Positions 32,343-43,626 of a DNA stretch of 64,000 nucleotides are shown one piece after another. Location: contig JAGMUV010000022.1 in NCBI GenBank assembly GCA_020744425.1, forward strand, positions 930,001-994,000, given 5' to 3'. Under the pieces are notes generated by a model. That model worked only from the letters and a program-made list of their open reading frames with translations. It did not search any database and was not told the origin of the DNA. The translations under genes were made by a program, and so were the position numbers. The stretch is from Dactylonectria macrodidyma (taxonomy: Eukaryota > Ascomycota > Sordariomycetes > Hypocreales > Nectriaceae). Position 1 is the first letter of the stretch. Every line of letters starts with the position of its first letter.

Positions 32343-33265
32343 CACTAAGGCTAAGACAATCGACAGTCCTTCAACTGTAGATATTTTAAGGCTTCCGTAA
32401 ACACTGAGTTATGTTTAGTATATAGTCCAGATTTCGTTGGAAATAACGTATCGCGAATATTGTCAAACCAAGCCTGAAGGAGACTATGAAGCAAGCAGCA
32501 TCTCATGAAGACAATCTCCACATCTATCTTTAGTACAGTAGCCCAGGGTCATTGCGTACGTATGGCAGCATGCTGTTACGTCGATCGGCCAAGTTAGAAG
32601 CCCGAAATAGAATATACGCCACCGTAACTATGAAACTACCAGTCGACTCTAAAGCTCTCTCGTAGTAGAATACAGACTTAGTGGCGGGGTCACAGGTTGG
32701 CTAAAAATCTAGAATTGCATGCTTGATCTATTCGTGGAAACATTTTGCTAATTTAGAAGTCCTGGATCCGTAGATATACGGAAATCTCCCCCCCCCCCCC
32801 CCCCCCCCCCCCCAACCCCCAAAGTCCAACTCGAAACTCCTGGACCTGGGCTATATATGGCAACTTTCCTTAAATACCGATCGAGGGTCCAGCACTAGGA
32901 CGGGAGCTATTGATAGCAAGCTTTCCTGAAATCTACGGAGACCAGCAGCACTTTTGTGCTTGAATCCTATTGGCAGATGTCCTTGGGCGTGATACCCCTT
33001 TTTAGTAGACATGTGTGGCTCTCAAACATCCCAGCACACCCACTCGATATCCTGCAGGTGAATTTAAGTCTCAAGTTTGGGCGTGTCTATTTATAGCGGC
33101 TTTCGTCTAAATCTGAACATTGCCAGCACCATGGAGTTCTGTCAGCGGCATCATGACCTGCTGCTCCAGCATAAAAGCATGTAGAAAATGCACAGGCGAG
33201 AAATCCCATTCCTCGCTTTGTTCCTCTGTTCCAAAACGTCCAAGCTGTCATCCACCAATACCACG
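32343..33265. other. intergenic region with a poly-C tract
   Basis: No gene is supported. A run of 26 C lies at 32788-32813. The last 150 bp probably hold the promoter of the BTRD1-like gene (CATAAAAG near 33170). Confidence 0.5.
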
Positions 33266-34165
33266 ATGATCTCAGTTTTTCGATGCACTGTCATTTGGGC
33301 TTTTGCCCTCATGATCGTGATCATCTCTCACTCAGAGGCCACCCCGATAGCATCAGACGACACCCGCGCATACCATTCCATCTCTACTCGAGCTGCTGCA
33401 CCGTGGCAAGCTCGACACAGAATGACCTCTTCCACCTTCCAAGACACGTTCGGCAAGCTGGTACGTGACAAGTACCGCCTCACCTATGTGAGCGGCTACA
33501 CCATCGAAGATGATCCACGTTTCGCAGCCATCTGGGACCAAAATGTTTCTTCGGATTGGGCCGCGAGGCACGGCATGACCGGCGAGGAATACCAGGGCCA
33601 GTTCGATGCTCTTGTTGGCAAGGGCTTCCGGCTCCGTCTTGTCAACGGATACACCGTTGCGGGAGACGCCCGGTACGCAGCCATCTGGGACAAGTCTGCG
33701 GGCGCCGCGTCGGTCGCTAGACATGGCTTGAGCTCCTCAGAATACCAGAGCGCGTTTGATACTTTCTTCTCACAGGGGTACCGACTGAAGCATGTCAGCG
33801 GCTACTCACAGGGGAATCAGGCTTCGTATGCGGCGCTGTGGGAGAAGTCGACGACTAACAGTACATGGGTTGCACATCATGGCATGACGTCGTCTGACTA
33901 TCAGGGGCTTTCTGATAAGTATGTGGGCCGGGGTTTCCGTCTCGTTCATGTCAGTGGTTATGTGGTCAACAATGTGGATTATTATGCTGCGATTTGGGAC
34001 AAATCGCCAGGTGGCCCTTGGGTTGCGAGACATCGGATGTCCTCGGCGGAATATAAGAATGAGTTCGATAAATGGGTGGGTGAGGGATATCAGTTGACGC
34101 TGGTAAGTGGGTATACATTGAATTCCAACCAAGATATGTATGCTGCTCTTTGGATCAAAGAGTAG
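33266..34165 (+). CDS. secreted five-repeat BTRD1-like protein, 299 aa
   Basis: Intronless. The ATG at 33266 opens a good signal peptide (MISVFRCTVIWAFALMIVII then SHSEA), so I prefer it to the open frame before it. The rest is five tandem units of about 47 residues with the pattern WxARHxMTSxxYQ, a GYRLxxVSGY core and YAAIWDKS. This matches the bacterial tandem repeat domain 1 type (PF17660) found before the peptidase domain in fungal polyglycine hydrolases and in some beta-lactamase-like proteins. No catalytic domain follows, so a binding or propeller-like role is more likely. All units are intact. Confidence 0.85.
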   Translation: MISVFRCTVIWAFALMIVIISHSEATPIASDDTRAYHSISTRAAAPWQARHRMTSSTFQDTFGKLVRDKYRLTYVSGYTIEDDPRFAAIWDQNVSSDWAARHGMTGEEYQGQFDALVGKGFRLRLVNGYTVAGDARYAAIWDKSAGAASVARHGLSSSEYQSAFDTFFSQGYRLKHVSGYSQGNQASYAALWEKSTTNSTWVAHHGMTSSDYQGLSDKYVGRGFRLVHVSGYVVNNVDYYAAIWDKSPGGPWVARHRMSSAEYKNEFDKWVGEGYQLTLVSGYTLNSNQDMYAALWIKE

Positions 34166-34191
34166 TGAGGTTTTGGATAGTTTTGAGGTAC

Positions 34192-34560
34192 TTACGGCTC
34201 AGTGTTTGCTCTGAATTGGAGAGCTTGAAGCGGAAATTGTTCGCTATATATAAATTGTGACAAAAGAGGCGCCTCGCTATCTTTGGTAAAACCATATTGA
34301 GTCTCCATAGATATAAAATCAGCCGCAGCAAGGCTGTCAGCTGCTGCTCTCTTCATCTCATGAACCTCGGCTTTTTTAGAGTAAGATGGGGGCAAATCAG
34401 TCAACGCCTCCCACAGAAAGTTCGAATACCCAGGAACAGCCGGATAGTATCCGGCTGGCTTTCTAGCAGACTTTCAAGTACCAGGCGCTCCGACAAGATG
34501 TCGAGTGCATTCGCCTCGTCCAGATCTAGCCAGCGCAGCATAACGGCGACCCTTTAGTAT
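34192..34560 (-). pseudogene. short minus-strand gene fragment, unassigned
   Basis: Two overlapping open frames on the minus strand read like parts of one product (RWLDLDEANALDILSERLVL, then GYSNFLWEALTDLPPSYSKK and MKRAAADSLAAADF) but need a frameshift or short intron. No domain is recognised. It may be a fragment of a larger gene lost to the AT-rich region at its 5' side. Confidence 0.3.
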
Positions 34561-35005
34561 GCAACCTGATCCTGAATTTCCCTTAGCTCCCATATCCTAG
34601 TTCGGGCTACTAGTGCTGACTTACATTAAGCACTAACTTCCATCAAAAACTCCACAGGTAGCCATAGTGATTCTATAAATAACAATAAGTTATTAGCATC
34701 TAGTAATGCACTTTTATTAGTAGAATAATGAAGGGATAGGGTTTCGAAAAGGACGAAGGCCAATTGCCTTCAGACAAGTTAGGCCAGGAAATCCTACGGG
34801 TCGCTCGTATATTCGGATACTAGTAAGCGGACGTGGTCAAGGTATAAAGAGAGTTATTCGGAGGAATACTAAGGTAGTATGCCCATACTAATCAGTTTAA
34901 TTAACATTATAGAAAACAGTTAGACCAATATCCTAGAAGTTTGACTGCTTAAATAATACTAGTTCTAATGTACTAGAGTATTAATAAGTAAAACCTGGCA
35001 TTTGA
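34561..35005. other. AT-rich, RIP-like sequence
   Basis: All frames are closed by frequent TAG/TAA. No element ends are recognised. Confidence 0.45.
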
Positions 35006-35814
35006 GAGCGCCTAGGTTCGCGTGGGCCCGTGACTTTAGAACCCGTGGGGTCCCACGGAAATGACTAAATACAGTGTTTTTAGCAGACTATGCTGCTAAG
35101 CTTTAGCGCTTATGCACTATACTTAGCGATTTACTGCCTTATTTTCATCATCCTACAGAGGGCTAGTAAGATCGTTTTGCGCATATACAGCCACTCAGGT
35201 CTTAATATAAAAATCATTAACTTAGTTAACTCTAAGTTAATGAAATGTTAATGTAATAACTATCTCTTACCTATAATCATGCTTTTATATGCTAAATGTG
35301 ACGGGAGCGTCTGGAGTGCTGGACCCAGGGTGGGGTCGATACGTAACTAGGACGCACGGGGCAGGCCACAGGGACTATCAACGCGTCTACGCGTCTACGC
35401 GCCTGCCCGCTTTCTCTTTCCTCTTCATCGTAGTATTCTAGCAATACAGTGGCATTACCTCTTGAGTTGATCTCATCTGGCCCGTGACACTAAATCTAGT
35501 CCTTTTAGCATAGAGCTAGCTAATCTATATCTTTTTAAGTCTTACTATAAACGGCATTTATAAGCGAAATAACTTGCGTATAGTGTGAGTTTCGATAAAT
35601 CTCTGCAAAATGTAAGCAGTCTGTGGCCATCTAACTTCAAATGCCTACAGTAAATCGTAGTTATGTTCGAAAGTAAATAAGAGTTTATGGCATGTGGCAG
35701 AAGCTGAGAATCGAGCTCCATAGAGTCTCAATAGAAGGTTGATGGGTCTGAGAGCGGGTTTTTTAATTAGTTGAGCTCGGTCACTTTCCCGGGACCCCGC
35801 GAACCTAGGCGCTC
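35006..35814. mobile_element. element with ~30-bp inverted ends, holding a nested solo LTR
   Basis: The left end GAGCGCCTAGGTTCGCG (35006) matches the inverted right end (to 35814), with similar G/C-rich sequence to a shared GTGAC. Removing the nested LTR and its duplication leaves about 611 bp. The interior is AT-rich and noncoding. No target duplication is clear. Confidence 0.6.
35297..35489 (+). repeat. solo LTR, family A (193 bp), copy 2
   Basis: Starts TGTGACGGG and ends CCCGTGACA, flanked by a perfect 5-bp duplication CTAAA (35292-35296, 35490-35494). It is the inverted twin of 23428-23620. Confidence 0.9.
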
Positions 35815-36375
35815 CTCCTTGTCCTGTGCCACTTAGTAATCGTTAGATAATAAACTACCCCGACTTGTTATACGAGCTTTCTGTTTGCAAGATATCGAAA
35901 CATGGTCGCTTCTTCGCCGCTGGTGCAACTGACCAACCCAAAATCCTCACCTGTTCCGCCCGTCTTGAACAATCGAAGTCCCGTGCTTTGAGATTCCTCC
36001 TTTAATTCCTTAACTATATGATGGCAAAAGCTTCCCTGAGAGATGTCATCCTACATTGGTGTCTTCCTACCCCATTGTCGGTGGAACATTCTGTACCACC
36101 TGATCTCGTAAGGCTGGGGTCAACTGCACTAAGAGTCAACCCACAGGGTAAGCGAGGTATTTTTCTTTGCCAAGAGCATGTCCTCCCTCCATGTGTCAGC
36201 TCGTTATGGTTGCCAGTTACGGTGATTTCGGTCGGTGGGGAAACTAGGCAGATACTTAGCCGGATCACTTGACGAATCCTACAAAAAAAGGGCCATGACC
36301 GTCTTGTGCCTGAGCGACAGTATAATCCACCCCCAGCCCTACATTTCTAGGAAACATCTTTTCTTGCCGTTCACA
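35815..36375. other. intergenic sequence upstream of the membrane-anchored Cys-rich gene
   Basis: No gene is supported. An 84-codon open stretch on both strands at 36014-36272 overlaps itself and shows no domain. Confidence 0.45.
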
Positions 36376-37344
36376 ATGCCCTCGACTACAGCGTACTTTG
36401 GCGAGTTGGTGACGAACCTCGGTCCCCTGACGACGACCTTCACGGCGCCGGCGTTATGTATAACAGCAACCGACCATTATTATTATGGAAAAAACAATTC
36501 TCTTGGGATAATTTATGGACAACCCACCTGCGGATTCAAAGATTATGGAGATTGCATACCATCTGGCTCTGCTTATGACTCCCTTGTCGCAAATAGGCTC
36601 AAGTCGGCAACTCAACCCTTTCTCTATTATTACTCACCCGGGATAGTCTGCCCTTCGGGCTGGACTACGGCTGGAACTCTTGCCCATGCAAGTGTAACCG
36701 GCCCTCTTACTAGATCCGGTGTCTTTACTCAGAATCCATATCCTACTAGCCTTGATGAGCTCCCCTTCGTGGCGCTGCCCGAGGCAAAGGTTTGGTCAGA
36801 GGTGTTGGGTCAATCTGAAACTCTTGCATTCTGCTGCCCTAGGTACATGAGTCTCGTTTAGTGGTCAGGTATTGAAAAATTAAACTAATCAACTCGCAGT
36901 GGGTACTCTGGCTATATCAACGGAGTTTGTTGGTCATCAGTTGGACCACGCGATGAACTTGGCTACTCTTCAATCTGCAGGATTTATTATCCGAAGGAAG
37001 CTCTAGTTACTGTTGAAACTCTCGACGGTTCTACCTGGACACCCCCAATGATCTCGTTAACTCCAGTAACAAACGACTGGACAACCGAGACGGGTGTATT
37101 AGTCACCAATACTGCGGATAGCTTCTGTGAGTCTGACTTGCGCATCCACACAATGATTCCTGCCGTGCCGCTTGTGTTCCAAGCCACTGATATCGCCGCG
37201 GCGGAAACCAGTGATGGTGGTGATAGTGCTGATGACGACGATGACAGTGCAGCGCCGAGAACTTTGGCTAGGCCCGCATCTCTACAACTACTCACTGTCT
37301 TAGTAAGTATGCTTGCTGGGGCCGGACTGTTGACGCTTTGGTGA
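36376..37344 (+). CDS. Cys-rich protein with C-terminal membrane anchor, 303 aa
   Basis: Two exons, 36376-36842 and 36900-37344, joined in phase 2 across a 57-base intron (GTACAT...CGCAG). The N-terminal part carries short Cys motifs (CGFKDYGDCIPSG, GIVCPSGWTTAG, AFCCPSGYSGYINGVCW) seen in a fungal family of extracellular proteins often annotated as LPXTG-domain-like. A Ser/Thr/Asp-rich stalk (DGGDSADDDDDS) precedes a hydrophobic C-terminus (LQLLTVLVSMLAGAGLLTLW), either a membrane helix or a GPI signal. No classical N-terminal signal peptide is obvious from this ATG, so an upstream exon may be missing. Function unknown. Confidence 0.7.
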
Positions 37345-37740
37345 AATGAGAAGTTTGGAGTGTTTCTAGAAACCTCAAACAAATGTGACTATTGTAATAT
37401 ACTCTCTTTAGAATTCTCAGTTACGTGTGCATGAATTTAGTCTTAGGAAAGTAGAATAGTAATTAGCGTATGAGTAAATGCGACTAGTATTGCTCAAAAT
37501 ATTGGGAGTAGTTGGCGACTCTACGTCAGGGCTCTACCTAATACCTTGTACAACCTGTTGCATAGTGGCAGAGCAGTGGTCACTCAAGATTCCAGAAACG
37601 TAACAGCTCGAGAGATATCTTTACCTTCCTCTTTACAAATCTCCGCCCAATCGTTTGCCCGCACCGCATTGCCTCATAATCCTCTCGCATGTGCAGCCCC
37701 AAAATTAGGACAGGTCCGAGTTTAACAGCCGGAGATGATG
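37345..37740. other. intergenic sequence
   Basis: Nothing is recognised between the membrane-anchored protein gene and the hAT fragment. Confidence 0.4.
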
Positions 37741-38110
37741 AGGGAGGGGATCTGGCAACGGTACTAAGGTGGGTGCCCAACGAGGCTGTACCGTGGCTGA
37801 GTTGCGGCTTAGACATCCGTAGAGGGGCCAGGAGCCCTGACGTCCTTGATGCCTGTGGGTTCCAGGACAGGATTGGGTGCTTCACACTGGACAACGCAGA
37901 AAGCAACGATAAAGCCATGGAGGTAATTGGTGGCGAGCTTAGGTTTGTCGGATCGACAAGGCGTGGGCGCTGCTTCGGCCATACTCTAAATTTCTGGGCC
38001 ACAGCCATTTTTGCAATCTCAAAGTACACGTCTGCCAAGCAGCAAACCAAAAACCGCTGCTCGCATCGCCCCTCGATCATGTTTGAAGTTTGGGTCAAGG
38101 TATTTCATCA
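37740..38110 (+). pseudogene. hAT transposase fragment
   Basis: Within an open frame on the plus strand, GCFTLDNAESNDKAMEVIGG and RRGRCFGHTLNFWATAIF match the conserved core of fungal hAT transposases (the DNAxxND and CxxHxLNL motifs). Both ends are missing. No terminal repeats are found nearby. Confidence 0.7.
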
Positions 38111-38324
38111 CGGTCCCGCACAATAAGTACGTACACATGAAAGTTGAAACATTGGTCACCTGTAGCACGCATGTCTTGATGAGAAGTATGACGTTATATC
38201 TTGAACACAAACAAAGCGTCATCGACCGAGGTCAACCGCTTTGCTGTGCAATCATTGATCACTTGTCTGTTGCAACGATAGCTCCGACGTGGACACCTTC
38301 TCCGTCAAGCAGATATTTACAGCT

Positions 38325-38975
38325 TCAAAGCTCATTATTCCAAGTAGTTTGTCGGCGCCCTTCGGGTCCATAGTGCAGTGTACCTCGCGAGTATTCGGGA
38401 TCCTTTGCAAGTGCCGAACTTTCAACACTGGTGAAGACAATGGGCCAGGTTTGTCGGAACCTCGTCACAAAGCCTGTTTCTGGAACCTCTTCGCCATCAA
38501 TGGAGTTGACTGCGAAGTGAAGTCTGTGCTCAGTAGAGGCGTCTTTGGGTGTTGCACAAGAGAACTCCCAATTGGCGGTGATAGAAAGGTCAGGCATTGC
38601 AAAGAGGGTTCCGCTTCCGCGGCCATTTTCATCAATGGGGAGTGACTGGCCGAACATTTGGACACGAGATGGGTCACAAACGTTGTTTGATTCGTCAAGG
38701 TCTATGCGAATAGCCTGGAAGGGCTCAGCTTCTAGCAATCTGACTTTGGGAATGAAAATACTCACGGGCTGATAAAGACGGTTTTCGGTCGGGACTTGGA
38801 GTGTGACGAGAACTGCGGGACTATCTGATGGCTCAATGCATCCTTCGTAATTATTGGAGAAGGCTCAGCGTTCAGAAAGAGTGATTTGATACTTACCTAG
38901 CACTGTACACATGTCAAATGCTGAGACGGAAGATGCGAGCACAGTCGCACAGAGAGATATGTCGAGGCTGCGCAT
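38325..38975 (-). CDS. small secreted protein, 181 aa
   Basis: Three exons on the minus strand: 38975-38897, 38842-38766, 38714-38325. Introns are GTAAGT...AAG and GTGAGT...CAG, and the phases agree. The first 20 residues (MRSLDISLCATVLASSVSA) form a signal peptide. The mature protein has a few Cys and no domain I can name. Its size, secretion signal and location between repeats make it an effector candidate. An extra 3' intron near the GTACACTGC motif is possible, which would change the last ~20 residues. Confidence 0.7.
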
Positions 38976-40130
38976 GCTGTGAGGATTGACTAGTTGGCTG
39001 ACTGAGTGACTGGATTGAGTATGGTTATTTTTCTGAAAAAGAAAAAAAAAAATCTTGGAAGACTTCAGAGAGTGCTCAAGGCAAACATCGAGTATTTATA
39101 TCATCAGGGGGTATTGTTGCCTGGTCGAACAACGTCATCTGATTAAGTACGCACAACCCATTCAGCTTCAAAAGACACGTTGGCATGTTGACTGACAAGA
39201 GGCTACGTTTCGTATTGGTACCCGTGCTTACAGTATCGGAGCCTGTTGGCTCCTGTAACCTTTGGAAATTAGGAAACTTGATACGAGGTTAAATGTAATT
39301 TCCCCACTTCCCCAATGCCTCGCCTGAATCTGGCATATAGATCACAGACCCCATTGGCCAAAGTCTTACCATCCCCAATCGCTAACCACGGATAAGGAAA
39401 CCGCCGAATGCGTGTCTAGATGTTTTGTGGTCCGCGCCGTATAACAATGCTGGGCTGGGATAGGCAACAGTGAGACGTACATCATACAGAAGGACATTGG
39501 TGACATGGTGCAACTAGATAAAGTTGTTTTGCCGTTCCGCAATCTCCATCGAAAAGAGCCGGGTTTGGATTGCTCATCAGTCCCCCGGCCAACCATAGGT
39601 CAAAAGGCTTTGAGGGCGGAGCGGCGACACTAAGCAAGACAATGTTTGTGTTGGTGATGGCGGCGGCCGCTGGTAATTATGGAGCAGCCAAGTCCAGACC
39701 GCCATCACTTAACGCTAAAACGTAAGTTCTTGTCGATGCGACGTCAATCTGTGCTGGGTCACATCACCTTGCAACTTAGGCGTGCTGCTGCACCCCTTAA
39801 TTAGAAAGCGAGGGAATTTTTTTAGCCTTGCGCTCGCATCGATCACGCAATGATTGGCTCGCTCGGAATTTTATAGAAACAAAGTCCGAGCTAGCCAATA
39901 CCAAGCATTCACGGCCCGGTAATTTGTCCAGGATAGGACATTTAACAGTCGCTTTCGTCACCTTGGTCAATTGAGTCACTTAAGTGCTCCCTGGTCCTAA
40001 TACTCTAGGGGGTTGGATCTGTCAAAAACGGATCCTTGCTCTTAGTCAAAAGCGTGCCTTACTCTCAACTACAAAGAGGGAATGGTGGCGGAATCGAGAA
40101 AGGGGACTTGTAAGATTCATTGCTAACACT
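38976..40130. other. intergenic region
   Basis: No gene is supported. It holds the promoter of the small secreted gene on its left. A hexamer-flanked palindrome GGATCTGTCAAAAACGGATCC lies near 40016-40035, just before the transposase relic, and may mark an element end. Confidence 0.4.
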
Positions 40131-40159
40131 GCGCCGTGGCCATTGCTACTGTGGAGCTG

Positions 40160-41058
40160 ACGAGCGCTTCTTACGAAGCTGCATTCGCGAGAGATGGAAA
40201 GGAGCATCGGATTTTATGTTCTGGGGCTGTTTTTGTTATGATAAGGGCCCTTGTGATGCGAATATATCGCGGAGGTCACATAAAGTGAGGTTCTCATGTA
40301 GATGTAGAAAGATGGATGGCGAGCTAAGACTACAGTTGTCGACGGGAGTATAAGGTCTCCTTCCTCACAAGATGTTAATTACATATAATGCCAGTCTTAA
40401 GCACCAGGCCCAAGACTGGTTCTTCACGTATCACCTTGCCACTCTTGGGGGCCCTGGGACTGCTGCTGAGAGGAAGGAAGCCAAAGAGAAAATTGATGCT
40501 CTGAATGAAGAGCTTGAACCTCTCTGCCGGGAAGAGTGGGAGCTAAATATAGGGCTCAGACGACTGAACCTACGACAGCTGCCCGGAAAGAAGCCTATTT
40601 GGAAGTGGAAGAAAGAGACGGGCAAGCTGACAAGAGGAACAGGAAAAGGGATTGACTGGTGGCGATATCAGAGGACGATTTTGATCCCTCTTATGATTCC
40701 TTTTGCAAAGGAATGTATGAAGACCCAGCCTGAGACTGTTGTCCAAGAAGATAAGGCTCCTGCACACGCTAATCATGCTCAACAGCGTATTTATGACCTG
40801 CGCGCAGTTCAGAGGCTTCTTTGGTGTGGGAATTTTCCGGGCCTCAATGTAATTGAGCCCTTGTGGCCATATTTAAAGAGATTAACTACAAAGAAAGGGG
40901 CCCCAAAGACTCGGGCAGAGGCTGTACGGGCTTGGAAGGCAGGTTGGAAGGAGCTCCCGCAAGAGAAGATACAAGCCTGGATTAAAATAATCCCAACACA
41001 TGTGCAGAAAATTACCAAGCCAGAAGGAGGAAATGAATATAAGGAAGGCAGAGAATAG
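40160..41058 (+). pseudogene. Tc1-like DDE_3 transposase relic with an insertion
   Basis: The piece at 40160-40252 reads RERWKGASDFMFWGCFCYDK, and the open frame 40372-41058 carries the C-terminal catalytic half. That half includes VVQEDKAPAHANHAQQ with the second Asp, NVIEPLWPYLKR with the third acidic residue, and the family tail QAWIKIIPTHVQKI. Between them, about 118 bp of unrelated sequence starting TGTGATGCGAATA has no coding sense. The N-terminal DNA-binding part is absent. The C-terminal half has no stops, so the loss is fairly recent. Confidence 0.75.
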
Positions 41059-41169
41059 CTTCATAGTAATTTGTATATGTACACATACATACGCTGACCA
41101 GTTTGCTAGGCATGGTGTAACCAAGAAATGAAAAAAAGATAGAAAATTAACCTTATATATCATTCTGTT

Positions 41170-41973
41170 ATGGGATGCGCGGGATCTGTGCTGCCATGTT
41201 GTGGGGATAATGTACGCCAAGAGCTCGTCGACTTCGTAGAGACGTGGAACCTTCATCGGATACGCCTCCAGAAGAACCGCCCGCACGTGGTCCACGGCCA
41301 GCCCTGGATGAACTACCATTACCCCGACCCAGAAAAGGCATGCAATTGGGGTATCCCCATTGACCGCTCGGCTCTAGATGAAATGGCGCGGCAATTGGCT
41401 GATATCGATATAAGCACTTGTTTGGAGCCGGGGACAAAGAATTGGTGTCGCCAAGTTCTCCTTGAAATGGGCTACGACAACGCAGTCCTTGGAACTCGCC
41501 AGGAGCCGGACAAGTTGCGGCCTTTCAAGCGTTTCTACCTTGGTCTTCGGAATAGAATTGTTCAACACATCGAAAGTGGCCAACAGCCTGTGCTGGCATA
41601 CCGTAAGGCGCCAACTGGGGGCGTTGCCGAATATGTAAGCCACTATATCTGCTCGCGAATTGACCTATCTAAACGCATGTAGCTAGCATTGCTTGAACGA
41701 GCAAATCAAGCCCGGGAAGATGAATTTGGAGGTGGAGAATCAGCAGAAGAGCCACTTGTTGAATTGGGACTTGAAGACGAGGAAGGAGACGACATTGAGG
41801 GAATAAGCGATGACAGGGAGGAAGGTCACAGTTCGGACGGGGAGCCTGAGTATCAATCCTTCCTTTTCCTATATCGAGAAGCGAACATTGTGGGTGTCTT
41901 TATGCCTTTGAAGCGTGTAGAGTGGGCTGGTAGAAGCTCTTCAGTAGCATCAGTATCAGCCATTTGTGGTTAA
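41170..41973 (+). pseudogene. integrase-like transposon protein, C-terminal relic
   Basis: 170 codons from 41170 read FVETWNLHRIRLQKNRPHVV, HGQPWMNYHYP and CNWGIPIDRSALDEM, which resembles the C-terminal part of a fungal integrase-like (DDE) transposon protein family. A TAG at 41680-41682 interrupts the frame. It then continues open for 97 more codons into an acidic tail (LGLEDEEGDDIEGISDDREE). The single stop is best read as a nonsense change. The N-terminal catalytic part is missing. Confidence 0.5.
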
Positions 41974-42077
41974 GTTCCCCCCACGGTTTGAGGAATCGAT
42001 TCCGGATTTACCTATTAGGGTCAGTGCTCGGCTCGGTGATGAGGTGGTCTGGCTTCTTACAGACTTCAGAATAAAAC

Positions 42078-43193
42078 TTATCTCTTCCTCAAAATTTGAT
42101 AGTTGACTTTGTCTTCTTCGTCCACCACGCCTTCATCTCCCTTCCCATCATGGATGCCGTCAAACACTAGATCGGAAAGTGAATCCTCCAGTTCACTGAG
42201 ATCTACCACATCTCCCTGTCTAGCGACCTCTTTGGCAATATCTCTAAGCCCATCGCGTATCGGGCTCTGGTAGGAGGAAGTTGGAACAGGCTCTTCCTGC
42301 TTGACCTTGACGTGTATCTCCTGTTTGACCTGATCCCTCTCCACGCTGCCCCTCTCTTCCTTGACCTGCCTCTTGACGCGCTTCTTGCGCCCGAAGGCTG
42401 GGCTAGTGTCCTCTTGCTTGACCTTCCGTTTCTTTTCTTCCTTGACTGGCGTCGAGTATTCATCTGGCCTCAGCGGTGTGACCGGCTCCTGCTTATCAAC
42501 CACATCCGTGGATGTAAGGACGACCAGCACCTTCAACTGCCCTACCTGGTTGTTCGAAAAGTGTCCCGATGCGAGCATACCCGACGGCGTCGTGTACTTG
42601 TCGGTATTGGGAACGGTGACAATTTTTTTGCCAGAGAAGGTTGAGGCGTAAGAAAGACTCCAGAGATCTTTGTTGGCAGGACCGATCGCACTCGGAAGCG
42701 GGCGGAGGTGATCGAACAAAGTCCCAGTGAACGAGGGCCAAGTCAGCAGACCCGCCGAGGAAAACTTGATCACCGTATCCTTCAGAGGCAACACCGTCTC
42801 CTGGACCTCCGCCGAATTGATCTCTCTAGCTGCAATCGCGAGATCTAAGATCCTTCATGCGCTGATAAAGCGGCCATCTGTGCTTAGGATATCGTCTGGT
42901 GGGGTTATGTCGGAGAGGAGCTTAGACCATGGTGTAATCACGGATTCAAAAGCCCGGAGGAATTTCATGATTTCCCACTGATGCACTAAGCGTGCGCAAG
43001 GGGTGTTCACCGTGATTTCCGCAACAGATTCCTCTTGATCATCGGGCTTGCCCTGGGCGGAATTCAGCCCTAGATAATTTGGGCTGCTGGGGTCTAGATC
43101 CATCTGGACATCAGAATCTTCCAACCTCATCACTCGGAACCGATGTGGTAAGGTCCCTACAGCGTCGTCGAGTGTTCGGGACAAATCAGTCAT
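42078..43193 (-). pseudogene. Lys/Glu-rich protein gene broken by one in-frame TGA
   Basis: The minus strand is open from ATG 43193 for 112 codons to a TGA at 42857-42855. It continues in the same frame to 42078 without another stop, about 371 codons in all. The first part is acidic, with no known domain. The second has repeated VKQE/VKEE motifs (VKEEKKRKVKQED, VKQEIHVKVKQEEP) fitting sumoylation-type sites and basic patches (GRKKRVKRQVKEE), so a nuclear protein is possible. A CGA to TGA change would explain the stop. I do not recognise the family. Confidence 0.6.
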
Positions 43194-43626
43194 GAGGTTG
43201 GTCTAAATATGTTTGCCTACCAAGTTGACGAAGGGGCTACGCCGACTTATATCTCGAGTGAATAGCATGGGTGTCTCCGCTCCGGCTCGCTGGACGATCG
43301 TACCAAGAAGGCTTAACGACCACGATCCGTGGTCCAGGATTCCGGGAGTCCGAGCCATCTGACACGCAGATTAAGGTCAGCCACCCAGCTTTTCATCCAG
43401 GACATCCAGAAGTCAGGACTGTGACCGAAACCTGTGCTATGCCACGAGTCCATCCTGTTCGCAGGCGCCACATAAACAGCCGGCTCTACGTAACATCATT
43501 CGGGTTTCTGGTGTTCTTTGATTTGGGGTTTGACTCTTCCGGCTGTTTGTTGCCAGGTTAGTGGCTCAGGCCTCGGGCCTGCCAATCAATCAAGGGTAGG
43601 TGGATCTAAATGCATTCACTACTGCA
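43194..43626. other. intergenic sequence
   Basis: Probably includes the promoter of the Lys/Glu-rich gene. A 96-codon open stretch on the plus strand shows no domain. Confidence 0.4.
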
